From an uncultured Bacteroidales bacterium (GTDB lineage: Bacteria > Bacteroidota > Bacteroidia > Bacteroidales > Bacteroidaceae): a stretch of 64,000 nt of DNA. The stretch covers positions 186,001 to 250,000 of the forward strand of contig CACYLU010000002.1 in NCBI GenBank assembly GCA_902775375.1, given 5' to 3'. This document shows positions 45,220-54,694 of this stretch, piece after piece. The stretch's first letter is position 1. Each line of letters starts with the position of its first letter. A program made the translations under genes and the position numbers. Under the pieces are notes generated by a model. The model saw nothing but the letters and a program-made list of their open reading frames with translations, was not told where the DNA came from and did no database searches.

Positions 45220-45854
45220 GACTTCTTGGTTTTCAGCACATCAAAAGCGTGGTTTACATATCTTCCATAGAAGATGAGCAATGCCACAATACCAACAGAA
45301 ATACAAGAGTCGGCAAAATTAAAAATTGGACTAAAAAAAACGAAATGTTGCCCACCGACAAAAGGCATCCAGGTGGGCCATTCTGTCTCAATAAGAGGAA
45401 AATAGAACATATCTACCACCTTGCCATAGAGCAAGGGGGCATATCCCCCTCCCTGAGGCATGAAAGTAGCTATCTGTGTAAAAGTGCTCTCACTAAACAT
45501 TACGCCATAAAGTACACTATCGATAATGTTACCTAAAGCCCCTGTGAGAATAAGGCTCACGCACACCAGAAAACCTGTTTTCAGGTGAGCCTTCACAAAC
45601 TTATATAGGCACCATATGATAACAGCAACAGCTAGAATACGAAACGATGTGAGAAACAATTTTCCAAAGATTTGCATGCCGAACGCCATACCATTGTTCT
45701 CGGTAAAGAAGATGTAAAACCAATCTGTCACACGTATGCTTTCATGCAAATACATGTGGGTCTTAATGTAGATCTTGATGCACTGATCTATCAACAGTAG
45801 CAGCAATATCAAAAAAACTGATATACTGCCCTTTTTAATGGTTTCGTTCATCAT
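45216..45854 (-). CDS. lspA: Lipoprotein signal peptidase
   Basis: 212 residues, four membrane helices. It cleaves the signal peptide of prolipoproteins. The catalytic aspartates are in TGALGNIIDSV (D112) and IFNFADSCISVG (D182). It is longer than E. coli LspA by about 45 residues, with an insert between the catalytic motifs (MPQGGGYAPLLYGKVVDMFYF...). Lies between the DksA-like gene and DUF4296 on one transcript. Confidence 0.95.
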   Translation of the reverse strand: MMNETIKKGSISVFLILLLLLIDQCIKIYIKTHMYLHESIRVTDWFYIFFTENNGMAFGMQIFGKLFLTSFRILAVAVIIWCLYKFVKAHLKTGFLVCVSLILTGALGNIIDSVLYGVMFSESTFTQIATFMPQGGGYAPLLYGKVVDMFYFPLIETEWPTWMPFVGGQHFVFFSPIFNFADSCISVGIVALLIFYGRYVNHAFDVLKTKKS

Positions 45855-45881
45855 CGACTTAAAGCGTTCAGCAAATCTAAT

Positions 45882-46262
45882 TTATCTGTTTCTTTTCGCT
45901 TCAATGCTTAAGGTAGCATGAGGAACTGCACGCAGACGTTCAGCAGGAATCAACTTACCTGTCTCACGGCAAATGCCATATGTCTTGTTCTGGATGCGTA
46001 CCAAAGCTGCCTGAAGACTCTGAATGAACTTCAGCTGACGCTGTGCCAGACGGATTGTCTCATCCTTACTCAACGCATAGGCATCATCCTCAATCACCTT
46101 ATAGGTAGGTGATGTATCTTCAATACCATTACTATCAGAGCCATTCAAGCTGGCCATCATTTGGTTATAATCCCTTTGAGCTACTTCTAACTTTTCTAGA
46201 ATAATCTGCTTAAACTCCTCTAATTCGGCGTCGGAGTATCTTGTTTTCTCTTTCTCTGCCAT
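45882..46262 (-). CDS. TraR/DksA-family protein lacking zinc cysteines
   Basis: 126 residues. The coiled coil covers 'AELEEFKQIILEKLEVAQRDYNQMM' and the globular end has 'YGICRETGKLIPAERLRAVPHATLSIEAK', the DksA C-terminal pattern. Only one cysteine remains, so the C4 zinc finger is lost. It could bind RNA polymerase like DksA, and a stringent-response partner with RelA is possible. It lies between ileS and lspA on the minus strand with a gap of 27 bp to each. Confidence 0.88.
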   Translation of the reverse strand: MAEKEKTRYSDAELEEFKQIILEKLEVAQRDYNQMMASLNGSDSNGIEDTSPTYKVIEDDAYALSKDETIRLAQRQLKFIQSLQAALVRIQNKTYGICRETGKLIPAERLRAVPHATLSIEAKRNR

Positions 46263-46289
46263 ATCGCAAAAGTATAAAGATTAAGGTAA

Positions 46290-49200
46290 TTAAATTTTAT
46301 CTATTTTCAATTCCAGTTCATATTCATCCATATCAAGCTTTACGCCATCCTGCACACTGTCTGCTAATACAAGGCTAGCACCCAACACTTGATTACAGAT
46401 ATAATCCTTGAATGCAACGACAGCATCGTCTGTTTGCTCGTTCTTTGATAAAGTGATATTAATCTTGTCGGTAATTTCCAAACCGCTCTGTTTGCGTAGA
46501 TTCTGAATGCGATTCACCAACTCTCTAGCAATACCTTCACAACGCAATTCCTCTGTGATGGTTACTTCAAGAGCTACGGTTAGCTTACCTTCGTTAGCCA
46601 CCAGCCAACCTGGGATATCCTCGCTGAAGATTTCTACATCGGAAGCATCAACAACAGCTTCAACACCATCTAATACGAAGGTAAACTTACCTTCTTGCTC
46701 CATACGATTGATATCTTCCTGGCTCATAGCAGTAACAGCAGCAGCTACTGCCTTCATTTGTTTACCAAATTTTGGACCAAGCTTCTTGAAATCACACTTT
46801 ACTTTCTTCACCAGAATACCAGCTGCATTATCTACGAAGTTAAGTTCCTTAACGTTCACCTCGTTCTTTATCAGATCTTTCACTGCCTCAATGTGAGCTC
46901 GCTGTGCTTCGTCGTTTACAGGCACCATAACACTCTGTAGCGGTTGGCGTACCTTAATGTTCACCTTACGACGTAAAGCTAACACCATAGAAGTGATTTG
47001 CTGAGCCATTTCCATACGAGTTTCCAATTCTTTGTCAATCAGACTCTCATCGCATTCTGGGAACTTCGCTAAATGCACAGACTCTACATTGTCTCTTCCA
47101 GTAACTGCAATAAGGTCCATATACAACTTGTCTGCATAGAATGGTGAGAAAGGCGCTATAAGTTTAGCTACTGTTTCCAAACAAACATAGAGTGTTTGAT
47201 AAGCAGCCAACTTGTCCTGCGTCATACCTCCACCCCAGAAACGCTTACGATTCAGGCGTACATACCAGTTACTTAGGTTGTCGTTTACAAAGTCCTGAAT
47301 CAGTCGGCCAGCTTTCGTAGGTTCGTAATCGTTGAGGTTGGCATCCACATTCTTAATTAGTGTGTTCAGTTCTGAAAGAATCCAACGGTCTATCTCAGGA
47401 CGCTCCTGAATAGGGACTTCTGCCTCAGCATACTTGAAACCATCCACATTAGCATAGAGTGACAAGAATGAATAGGTATTATACAGAGTACCGAAGAACT
47501 TACGGCGAACTTCTTCAACACCGTCCACATCAAATTTCAAGTTATCCCAAGGAGATGAATTAGTAAGCATATACCAACGCACAGGATCGGAACCATACTG
47601 TTCAATCACACCAAATGGATCCACTGCATTGCCCAAGCGTTTCGACATCTTTTCACCATTTTTGTCGAGCACCAAACCATTAGAAATAACGTTCTTAAAA
47701 GACACGTTATCAAACACCATAGTGGCGATGGCATGTAACGTAAAGAACCAACCACGAGTCTGGTCAACACCCTCAGCAATAAAATCTGCAGGGAAAACCT
47801 TACCAGAATCCAACAGTTCCTTGTTCTCAAATGGATAGTGAATCTGAGCATAAGGCATTGAACCTGAATCAAACCACACATCAATCAGATCAGTCTCACG
47901 CTTCATTGGCTTACCAGAAGCAGAAACCAAAGTGATATCATCAACAAATGGACGATGCAAGTCAATCTTATCGTAGTTTTCTGTAGTATAATCACCAGGC
48001 ACAAAACCTGCGTCTTTGTAAGGATTAGAGGTCATCACACCAGCAGCCACAGCCTTCTCTACCTCATTATAGAGTTGCTCGACACTCTCAATGCAAATCT
48101 CCTCACTGTTATCTTCTGTACGCCAGATAGGCAGTGGAGTACCCCAGTATCGAGAACGGCTTAGATTCCAGTCGTTAAGATTTTCCAGCCACTTACCAAA
48201 TCTACCTGTACCAGTACTTTCTGGCTTCCAGTTAATGCTTTTGTTTAGCTCTATCATACGCTCCTTGCAAGCAGTAGAACGAATAAACCAGCTATCCAGC
48301 GGGTAGTAAAGCACAGGTTTATCTGTACGCCAACAATGTGGGTAGTTGTGCACATGTTTCTCAATCTTGAAAGCCAGATTATCTGCTTTCATCTTCATGC
48401 AGATATAGATATCAAGACTCTCAGCAGCTGCAGCAGCCTTGTCGTCATATTTGCCATTTACAGTAAACTGAGGATCATAGGCATTCTTTACCCAACGGGC
48501 TTCGTATTCTTTATAAACATCGTAGTTAACGCACTGTTTAACAAAGTTCTCGTCCAAATCTGCTGTATCGAAGAACTTACCAGTCAAATCTACCATTGGT
48601 CGGTACTCGCCCTTCTTTGTATACATAAACACAGGAGGAATGCCTGCATTGCGAGCTACAAAGGCATCATCAGCACCAAAGGTAGGAGCAATATGTACAA
48701 TACCTGTACCATCTTCAGTGGTTACGTAGTCACCTGGAATCACACGGAAAGCCTTTTCTGCAGCTTCGTGCCATTTGCCTTCAGCATCTACCTCGATAGG
48801 TTTCACAAACTTCAACAACTGTTCGTATTTCATACCCACCAGGTCAGTACCCTTATATTCGCCCACTACCTTGAAAGGAACAATTTTATCGCCTTTCTTG
48901 TAATCTTCCAGCGGCATATTCTCGCCCTTCTGGTTGAAGTGGGTATAGAGCAAAGCCTTTGCCAACACAGCAGTAATAGGTTCCCCTGTATAGCTATTAT
49001 AGCTCTGCACAGCCACATAGTCAATCTTCGGCCCCACACAGAGAGCTGTGTTTGATGGTAAAGTCCACGGAGTGGTAGTCCATGCTATAAATACAGGAGT
49101 ACCCCACTCTGCCATTTCAGGCTTTGGATCCAACATTTTGAACTGTGCTACTACAGTCGTATCTTTCACATCTCGGTAGCAACCAGGCAGGTTCAGTTCA

Positions 49201-49781
49201 TGTGAGCTCAAACCAGTACCAGCAGCAGGAGAATAAGGTTGAATAGTATAGCCTTTATACAACAGACCTTTCTTGTGCAGCTGTGCCAACAGCCACCATA
49301 ATGTTTCGATATAGCGATTGTCATAAGTGATATAAGGATTATCAGTATCTACCCAGTAGCCCATTTTGTGTGTCAAATCGGTCCACTCTTTGGTAAACTT
49401 CATCACATCTTTCCTACATGCAGCATTATAATCCTTTACGGTAATGGTTTTGCCAATATCTTCCTTAGTGATACCCAATGCCTTCTCAACACCAAGTTCT
49501 ACAGGCAGTCCGTGAGTATCCCAACCCGCCTTACGTTTCACTTGGTAGCCCTTCATCGTCTTAAAGCGACAGAAAACATCTTTAATAGAGCGGGCCATAA
49601 CGTGATGGATACCAGGCATACCGTTTGCAGAAGGAGGACCCTCGTAGAAAACGTATGAAGGACAACCTTCACGCTCTGTCATACTCTTTTCGAAGATGTG
49701 GTTTTTCTCCCACTGAGCCAGCACTTCCTTGTTGATATCTGACAGGTTGAAACCCGAATATTCAGCAAAATTCTTACTCAT
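46290..49781 (-). CDS. ileS: Isoleucyl-tRNA synthetase
   Basis: 1163 residues. It charges tRNA-Ile and edits valine. The HIGH-like motif is PPSANGMPGIHHVMA near 50-62, the editing domain has 'TTPWTLPSNTALCV', and the KMSKR loop is GEKMSKRLGNAVDP near 713. The C-terminal domain carries the anticodon-binding region and the elongated tail 'KKLGPKFGKQMKAVAAAV'. It is of the long (~1100-1200) type found in Bacteroidetes and eukaryotes. Downstream are the DksA-like and lspA genes, a frequent order in this phylum. Confidence 0.97.
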   Translation of the reverse strand: MSKNFAEYSGFNLSDINKEVLAQWEKNHIFEKSMTEREGCPSYVFYEGPPSANGMPGIHHVMARSIKDVFCRFKTMKGYQVKRKAGWDTHGLPVELGVEKALGITKEDIGKTITVKDYNAACRKDVMKFTKEWTDLTHKMGYWVDTDNPYITYDNRYIETLWWLLAQLHKKGLLYKGYTIQPYSPAAGTGLSSHELNLPGCYRDVKDTTVVAQFKMLDPKPEMAEWGTPVFIAWTTTPWTLPSNTALCVGPKIDYVAVQSYNSYTGEPITAVLAKALLYTHFNQKGENMPLEDYKKGDKIVPFKVVGEYKGTDLVGMKYEQLLKFVKPIEVDAEGKWHEAAEKAFRVIPGDYVTTEDGTGIVHIAPTFGADDAFVARNAGIPPVFMYTKKGEYRPMVDLTGKFFDTADLDENFVKQCVNYDVYKEYEARWVKNAYDPQFTVNGKYDDKAAAAAESLDIYICMKMKADNLAFKIEKHVHNYPHCWRTDKPVLYYPLDSWFIRSTACKERMIELNKSINWKPESTGTGRFGKWLENLNDWNLSRSRYWGTPLPIWRTEDNSEEICIESVEQLYNEVEKAVAAGVMTSNPYKDAGFVPGDYTTENYDKIDLHRPFVDDITLVSASGKPMKRETDLIDVWFDSGSMPYAQIHYPFENKELLDSGKVFPADFIAEGVDQTRGWFFTLHAIATMVFDNVSFKNVISNGLVLDKNGEKMSKRLGNAVDPFGVIEQYGSDPVRWYMLTNSSPWDNLKFDVDGVEEVRRKFFGTLYNTYSFLSLYANVDGFKYAEAEVPIQERPEIDRWILSELNTLIKNVDANLNDYEPTKAGRLIQDFVNDNLSNWYVRLNRKRFWGGGMTQDKLAAYQTLYVCLETVAKLIAPFSPFYADKLYMDLIAVTGRDNVESVHLAKFPECDESLIDKELETRMEMAQQITSMVLALRRKVNIKVRQPLQSVMVPVNDEAQRAHIEAVKDLIKNEVNVKELNFVDNAAGILVKKVKCDFKKLGPKFGKQMKAVAAAVTAMSQEDINRMEQEGKFTFVLDGVEAVVDASDVEIFSEDIPGWLVANEGKLTVALEVTITEELRCEGIARELVNRIQNLRKQSGLEITDKINITLSKNEQTDDAVVAFKDYICNQVLGASLVLADSVQDGVKLDMDEYELELKIDKI

Positions 49782-49966
49782 TATATCTTATATTTACAGT
49801 TTACTTATTAACAAGGCGCAAAGATACACCTTATTTCTTTAATAACAAAAAATACTGGTTGAAAAGTTTAGGGCATCTTGTTTTAGAAAATTATGTTGCC
49901 AATATCCTTTTTAATCACAAAAGGGTTTTGTAAATTTGCAGTTCTAAATACTAATTTGAAATTATT

Positions 49967-51214
49967 ATGGCAACAGTAAAACCATTTAAAGGCATACGCC
50001 CACCACAGGCTCTGGTAGAGCAAGTAGCTTCACGCCCATACGACGTACTGAACTCTGAGGAAGCACGCCAGGAGGCTGAGGGCAACGAGAAATCACTGTA
50101 TCACATCATCAAGCCTGAAATCGACTTCGAGCCTGGTACTGATGAGCACGATCCTCGTGTTTATCAGAAAGCAGCTGAGAACTTCCAGATGTTCCAGGAT
50201 AAGGGATGGCTGGTGCAGGATGAGCAGGAGAATTACTACATCTACGCTCAGACCATGAACGGGAAGACTCAATATGGTCTGGTGGTAGGCGCCTATGTGC
50301 CAGACTATATGAACGGTATCATCAAGAAGCACGAATTGACTCGCCGTGATAAGGAAGAAGACCGCATGAAACATGTACGTGTAAATAACGCCAACATTGA
50401 GCCTGTGTTCTTCGCTTATCCAGACAATGCCCAGCTCGATGCTATTGTAGCCAAATATATAGCAAAGAAACCTATATATGATTTCATCGCTCCTGGCGAC
50501 GGTTTTGGTCACAAATTCTGGATCATTGACCAACGTACAGACATCGATGCTATTACAAAAGCGTTTGCTCAAATTCCTTACCTATATATTGCCGATGGTC
50601 ATCATCGTAGTGCAGCAGCAGCTCTCGTAGGAGCAGAAAAGGCAAAACAGAACCCACACCACAAAGGTGATGAAGAATACAACTACTTCATGGCTGTTGC
50701 TTTCCCTGCTTCTCAGCTGACCATCATCGACTACAACCGTGTTGTGAAAGACCTCAATGGTTTGACCGAAACTGAGTTCCTGAATGCCCTAAAGGAGAAC
50801 TTCGACATACAAGAGATGGGTACTGATATTTACAAGCCTGCCAAACTGCACAATTTCTCACTATATTTGGGTGGTAAATGGTACAGCTTAACAGCCAAAC
50901 CTGGCACCTACAACGACGACGATCCTATAGGTGTATTGGATGTCACCATCTCTTCTAATTTAATTCTCGATAAGATATTAGGAATCAAAGACCTGCGTTC
51001 TGATAAGCGCATCGACTTCGTGGGCGGCATCCGTGGGCTCGGCGAACTGAAACGTCGCGTTGACAGTGGTGAGATGAAGGTAGCATTGGCCCTCTACCCT
51101 GTTAGCATGAAGCAACTGATGGACATCGCTGACAGCGGAAACATCATGCCTCCAAAGACAACCTGGTTTGAGCCTAAATTGCGTTCAGGTCTCGTTATCC
51201 ACAAATTGGTATGA
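49967..51214 (+). CDS. DUF1015 protein
   Basis: 415 residues, full length for the family. Landmarks: 'KPFKGIRPPQALVEQVASRPYDVLNSEEAR', 'YIADGHHRSAAA' and 'DKRIDFVGGIRGLGELK'. The function is unknown; the family often sits with phosphoserine/serine synthesis genes in Bacteroidetes. A -7 box TAAATTTG (49931-49938) precedes it. Its stop overlaps the umuD start in an ATGA, which would couple its translation to an error-prone repair operon. Confidence 0.9.
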   Translation: MATVKPFKGIRPPQALVEQVASRPYDVLNSEEARQEAEGNEKSLYHIIKPEIDFEPGTDEHDPRVYQKAAENFQMFQDKGWLVQDEQENYYIYAQTMNGKTQYGLVVGAYVPDYMNGIIKKHELTRRDKEEDRMKHVRVNNANIEPVFFAYPDNAQLDAIVAKYIAKKPIYDFIAPGDGFGHKFWIIDQRTDIDAITKAFAQIPYLYIADGHHRSAAAALVGAEKAKQNPHHKGDEEYNYFMAVAFPASQLTIIDYNRVVKDLNGLTETEFLNALKENFDIQEMGTDIYKPAKLHNFSLYLGGKWYSLTAKPGTYNDDDPIGVLDVTISSNLILDKILGIKDLRSDKRIDFVGGIRGLGELKRRVDSGEMKVALALYPVSMKQLMDIADSGNIMPPKTTWFEPKLRSGLVIHKLV

Positions 51215-51657
51215 ACGAACAGGTAAAGTTGGAGATGTTCACTGCAGAACTAGACTCCGAACTGGAACTGCAGTATTCACAAGAAGGAGTAAGAGCGGGA
51301 TTTCCAAGTCCCGCTCAAGACTATACTACCGAAGCCATCGACTTGAACAAGGAACTGGTGCGACACCCTTCCTCAACCTTCTATGCTCGCTGTGTAGGCG
51401 ACTCTATGAAGGATAGTGGAATCGACGATGGCGACCTGCTCATCATCGACAAGAGTCTGGATCCTGGCGAAGGCGACATTGTAGTGGCCTACATAGATGG
51501 TGAGTTCACTTTGAAACGCATTCATCTTGATACCACGAACGACTGTCTGTTACTCATCCCTTCCAATCCTGTCTACCAGCCCATCAAGATTACCGAAGAG
51601 AATCATTTCATCATCTGGGGCGTTGTTACCTATAACATCAAGCGACAGCGACTTTAA
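51211..51657 (+). CDS. umuD: UmuD-like S24 peptidase (DNA polymerase V subunit)
   Basis: 148 residues, the size of UmuD. The Ser/Lys dyad is in CVGDSMKDSGIDDGD (serine near residue 65) and EFTLKRIHLD (lysine near 101). The presumed self-cleavage site is in the N-terminal 'GFPSPAQDY' region. It overlaps DUF1015 by 4 bp and is followed 8 bp later by umuC. No SOS box was identified in the leader of the operon. Confidence 0.93.
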   Translation: MNEQVKLEMFTAELDSELELQYSQEGVRAGFPSPAQDYTTEAIDLNKELVRHPSSTFYARCVGDSMKDSGIDDGDLLIIDKSLDPGEGDIVVAYIDGEFTLKRIHLDTTNDCLLLIPSNPVYQPIKITEENHFIIWGVVTYNIKRQRL

Positions 51658-51665
51658 CACCCAAC

Positions 51666-52937
51666 ATGTACGCCATCGTTGACTGCAACAATTTCTACGC
51701 TTCTTGTGAGCGTGTGTTCAACCCTGGGTTGCGCACAACCCCAATCGTAATTCTCAGTAATAACGACGGGTGCATCATCGCACGCAGCAACGAGGCTAAA
51801 GCATTGGGCATCAAGATGGGCGCACCATTCTATCAAGTGGAGGATGTGCTAGAGCAAAAAGGTGTAGCTGTGTTCAGCAGCAACTACAACCTTTATGGTG
51901 ATATGAGCCGAAGAGTGATGCGTCTGCTCTATGAGTTTTGTCCTGATGGATTCATGCAATACAGCATCGACGAAGCATTTCTCGACCTCGATGGTATGGG
52001 AACCCCCGAACAGTTGCACCAGTCTTGCATCCAACTGGCAAAAAAGATAGGACGAAGCACTGGTATTCCTGTCACTATCGGACTAGCACCCACCAAAACA
52101 TTGGCCAAGATGGCCAGCAAGTTTGGCAAGAAATACAAAGCCTACCAGGGGTGCTGTATGATAGACACTGACGAGAAACGTGAAAAAGCCTTGAAAATGT
52201 TCCCCATTGAAGATGTTTGGGGCGTAGGCTGGCGCAATCGAGACAAACTAGCTTATTATGGCATCAAGACAGCTTGGGACTTCACGCAAAAGAGCGAGGG
52301 CTGGGTGCGTAACCTTATGCACGTAACAGGCGTACGTACTTGGAAGGAGTTATGGGGCATCGACTGCGTTGACGTCGAAGAATTGCCCCATAAGAAAAGC
52401 ATCTGTACCAGCCGCAGTTTCCAAGGAGAAGGTCTTACTTCGCTGGGCGATGTAGAAGAAGCAGTAGCCAACTTCGCTGCCTCTTGTGCGCGCAAACTCG
52501 TAGAGCAACACACCTGTTGTGCCTCACTCACTGTATTTGCCCACACCAGTCGTTTCCGCACCGATGTTCCCTCCAGCTATATATACCACACGGGCACTTT
52601 TCAAGTACCCACCAACAATCTGCAGGAAATTGTTTCCCAAGCCGTGAAACTATTGCGTGACGAATGGAAAGTTGGCACCTATTATTATAAGAAAGCAGGT
52701 GTCATTGTATGGGATATATGTCGAGATAACGCCATTCAAACAGCCCTCTTCGACCCCATCGACCGCAACAAACAAGCTGCTCTGACTAAGGCCATCAACG
52801 AGATTAACCGCAAAAACGGTCACAATATGGTGCGTGTGGCAGTACAAGGGTATAGTAAGAATTGGCACCTCAAAAGTGAGCACCTTACCAAACAATACAC
52901 CACCAACATCAAAGATATCATACAGGTTAAAAGCTAA
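51666..52937 (+). CDS. umuC: Y-family DNA polymerase UmuC
   Basis: 423 residues, the usual length. The catalytic motifs are YAIVDCNNFYASCERVF at the N-terminus and MQYSIDEAFLDLDG near residue 97; 'TIGLAPTKTLAKMASK' and 'DVWGVGWRNRDKLAYYGI' follow. The little-finger domain is the C-terminal part. It is the catalytic subunit for error-prone translesion synthesis, activated by cleaved UmuD. The stop is 3 bp from the convergent CE2 gene. Confidence 0.95.
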   Translation: MYAIVDCNNFYASCERVFNPGLRTTPIVILSNNDGCIIARSNEAKALGIKMGAPFYQVEDVLEQKGVAVFSSNYNLYGDMSRRVMRLLYEFCPDGFMQYSIDEAFLDLDGMGTPEQLHQSCIQLAKKIGRSTGIPVTIGLAPTKTLAKMASKFGKKYKAYQGCCMIDTDEKREKALKMFPIEDVWGVGWRNRDKLAYYGIKTAWDFTQKSEGWVRNLMHVTGVRTWKELWGIDCVDVEELPHKKSICTSRSFQGEGLTSLGDVEEAVANFAASCARKLVEQHTCCASLTVFAHTSRFRTDVPSSYIYHTGTFQVPTNNLQEIVSQAVKLLRDEWKVGTYYYKKAGVIVWDICRDNAIQTALFDPIDRNKQAALTKAINEINRKNGHNMVRVAVQGYSKNWHLKSEHLTKQYTTNIKDIIQVKS

Positions 52938-52940
52938 ACA

Positions 52941-54032
52941 TCACCAACCCATCAGTTGTCGCAAGAAGGGTGTCAACTCAGCAGCCATCTTAGCTTGCTG
53001 CTGCATTGAGGGATGATAGCTGGCACCATAGCCCAAACTTCCATCTTGAGGTGAGAAAGTGAAGCGCACCACTCGTTTGTCACCTTTCCTGTTGACTTCT
53101 GCCACTACTGCATCTTGGGCCTCTTCTACATCCTTCATGCGTTGGCCAGAAAGCATACAGCCACTCATCATCACAATTGTAGCATTAGGATATCGATTTC
53201 TCAAGTGACGCAGAAACCCAGCATAAGCCTCACGCAGCTTGGCCTTATTATATCTCCCGACTGAAGTATCGTTGGTGCCCAAGTTAACACACACCACATC
53301 AGGAGTAAACCTACTATAGTCCCACACTTGTGTGGTATCCTCGAAATTGGTGTAGTCATACAAAGCAGGCATCGCTGCTTCTGGTTTTCCGTCATACGGG
53401 CCGTTATAATTGCGGAAGATACCGATTCCGCTTCGTGCCACCACGACGTGCTGAGCCTCTAATGCCCTTGCAGTCAAAGCTGCAAAACTGAAGTAGTGAT
53501 TCTCAGTATCATAAGTGAACGGAGCTGTTGCTACAGTTGCTTCTACCCCATAGCCACAGGTGATAGAGTTGCCTATAAACTCAATTTTTCGTTGTGGCAA
53601 AGCTGGTGTTTCCGTCAAGTCCTTTCCTGGATCAAGTATGAAACCATAAAATTCTGGACGCAACTCATATCCCTCAGTAACATGTGTCAGTCTTATCGTA
53701 TGTTCACCTTCAGTCAAGCTATCTGCCAGGAGCAAAACGCTATCCTCCCGATGGTAGAAATCCACCTTCACAGGCTCCTGCTCGTCAATTTGCGCCATAT
53801 AATAGGCACTCTTTGGTTTTGCCTTCATGCGGATAGATGTCCCTTCGAACCCAGCAATGATTTGTACTCCAGGATAAGTAAACAAAGGTGCCTCACTATT
53901 CGCAAAACTCACCCTACCCACATAGGCTATCCTTTTGTCCGATGCAGGAACAAACGTTTCCGCCTGCTTCCCTGCCGAGCATCCCTGTACGCCCAACCAG
54001 CAAGATATTGCTATCACCATTAAGTTTCTCAT
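52941..54032 (-). CDS. SGNH esterase (CE2-type acetylxylan esterase), lipoprotein
   Basis: 363 residues. The lipobox VQGC (C18) marks a lipoprotein. A jelly-roll N-terminal domain ('AYVGRVSFANSEAPLFTYPGVQIIAGFEGTS') is followed by an SGNH hydrolase with FIGNSITCGYG (serine near 153), CVNLGTNDTS near 250 and 'GASYHPSMQQ' (histidine near 340). This two-domain order is that of CE2 acetyl esterases, which remove acetyl groups from xylan or glucomannan. It fits the xylan enzymes elsewhere in the window. Confidence 0.88.
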   Translation of the reverse strand: MRNLMVIAISCWLGVQGCSAGKQAETFVPASDKRIAYVGRVSFANSEAPLFTYPGVQIIAGFEGTSIRMKAKPKSAYYMAQIDEQEPVKVDFYHREDSVLLLADSLTEGEHTIRLTHVTEGYELRPEFYGFILDPGKDLTETPALPQRKIEFIGNSITCGYGVEATVATAPFTYDTENHYFSFAALTARALEAQHVVVARSGIGIFRNYNGPYDGKPEAAMPALYDYTNFEDTTQVWDYSRFTPDVVCVNLGTNDTSVGRYNKAKLREAYAGFLRHLRNRYPNATIVMMSGCMLSGQRMKDVEEAQDAVVAEVNRKGDKRVVRFTFSPQDGSLGYGASYHPSMQQQAKMAAELTPFLRQLMGW

Positions 54033-54076
54033 ACTCTTAGTTGTTTATTGATGACACAAAGATACAATATAAAAAC

Positions 54077-54107
54077 AATAATCCCTCCCAAAACGGGAAG
54101 GATTATT
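54077..54107 (-). terminator. Terminator of the glutathione peroxidase genes
   Basis: aataatccctccc (54077-54089) pairs with gggaaggattatt (54095-54107) apart from one mismatch; on the minus strand a T-tract follows. Confidence 0.8.
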
Positions 54108-54130
54108 ATATGCAGTTAAAAACTAATAAT

Positions 54131-54679
54131 TTACAATATCGCCTCAATCTGCTCTGCCACTTTTTCCATACTATCGGTAGGTTCGAAGCGAGCCTTCACC
54201 AAACCTTTCTTGTCAATCAGGAACTTGGTGAAATTCCATTTAATATCTGGGGAGTCCTTATAGTTAGGGTCAGACTTCGAAAGCATCTCGTCCAGTAGTT
54301 TTGACAAAGGATGGTTGGCATCGAATCCTCCAAAAGGCCTCTGACTCTTTAAGAAGGTAAACAAAGGTGAAGCTTTTTCGCCATTCACATCAACCTTCTT
54401 GAACTGTGGGAACTTAGTAGCATAGTTCAGCTGACAGAACTCATGTATCTCTTCAGCAGTACCTGGAGCCTGTGCGCCAAACTGGTTGCAGGGAAAGTCA
54501 AGAATGTTAAAGCCCTGACTGCGATATTTTTCGTAAAGCTGCTCCAACTCGGTATATTGTGGTGTAAATCCGCAACGAATGGCAGTGTTTACAATGAGAA
54601 TCACTTCGCCTGCATATTCCTTGAGGGAAACGTCACGGCCTTTCCTGTCTTTCACGGTGTAATCGTAAATTGTCTTCAT
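54131..54679 (-). CDS. Glutathione peroxidase, cytosolic form
   Basis: 182 residues without a signal peptide. The peroxidatic cysteine is in NTAIRCGFTPQY (C36), with 'DFPCNQFGAQAPG' and 'IKWNFTKFLIDKKGLVKARFEP' carrying the glutamine and tryptophan of the catalytic site. It uses cysteine, not selenocysteine. Thioredoxin is a more likely reductant than glutathione in this phylum. It is 15 bp downstream of an exported paralogue. Confidence 0.93.
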   Translation of the reverse strand: MKTIYDYTVKDRKGRDVSLKEYAGEVILIVNTAIRCGFTPQYTELEQLYEKYRSQGFNILDFPCNQFGAQAPGTAEEIHEFCQLNYATKFPQFKKVDVNGEKASPLFTFLKSQRPFGGFDANHPLSKLLDEMLSKSDPNYKDSPDIKWNFTKFLIDKKGLVKARFEPTDSMEKVAEQIEAIL

Positions 54680-54694
54680 GTGTATTATTTAAAG

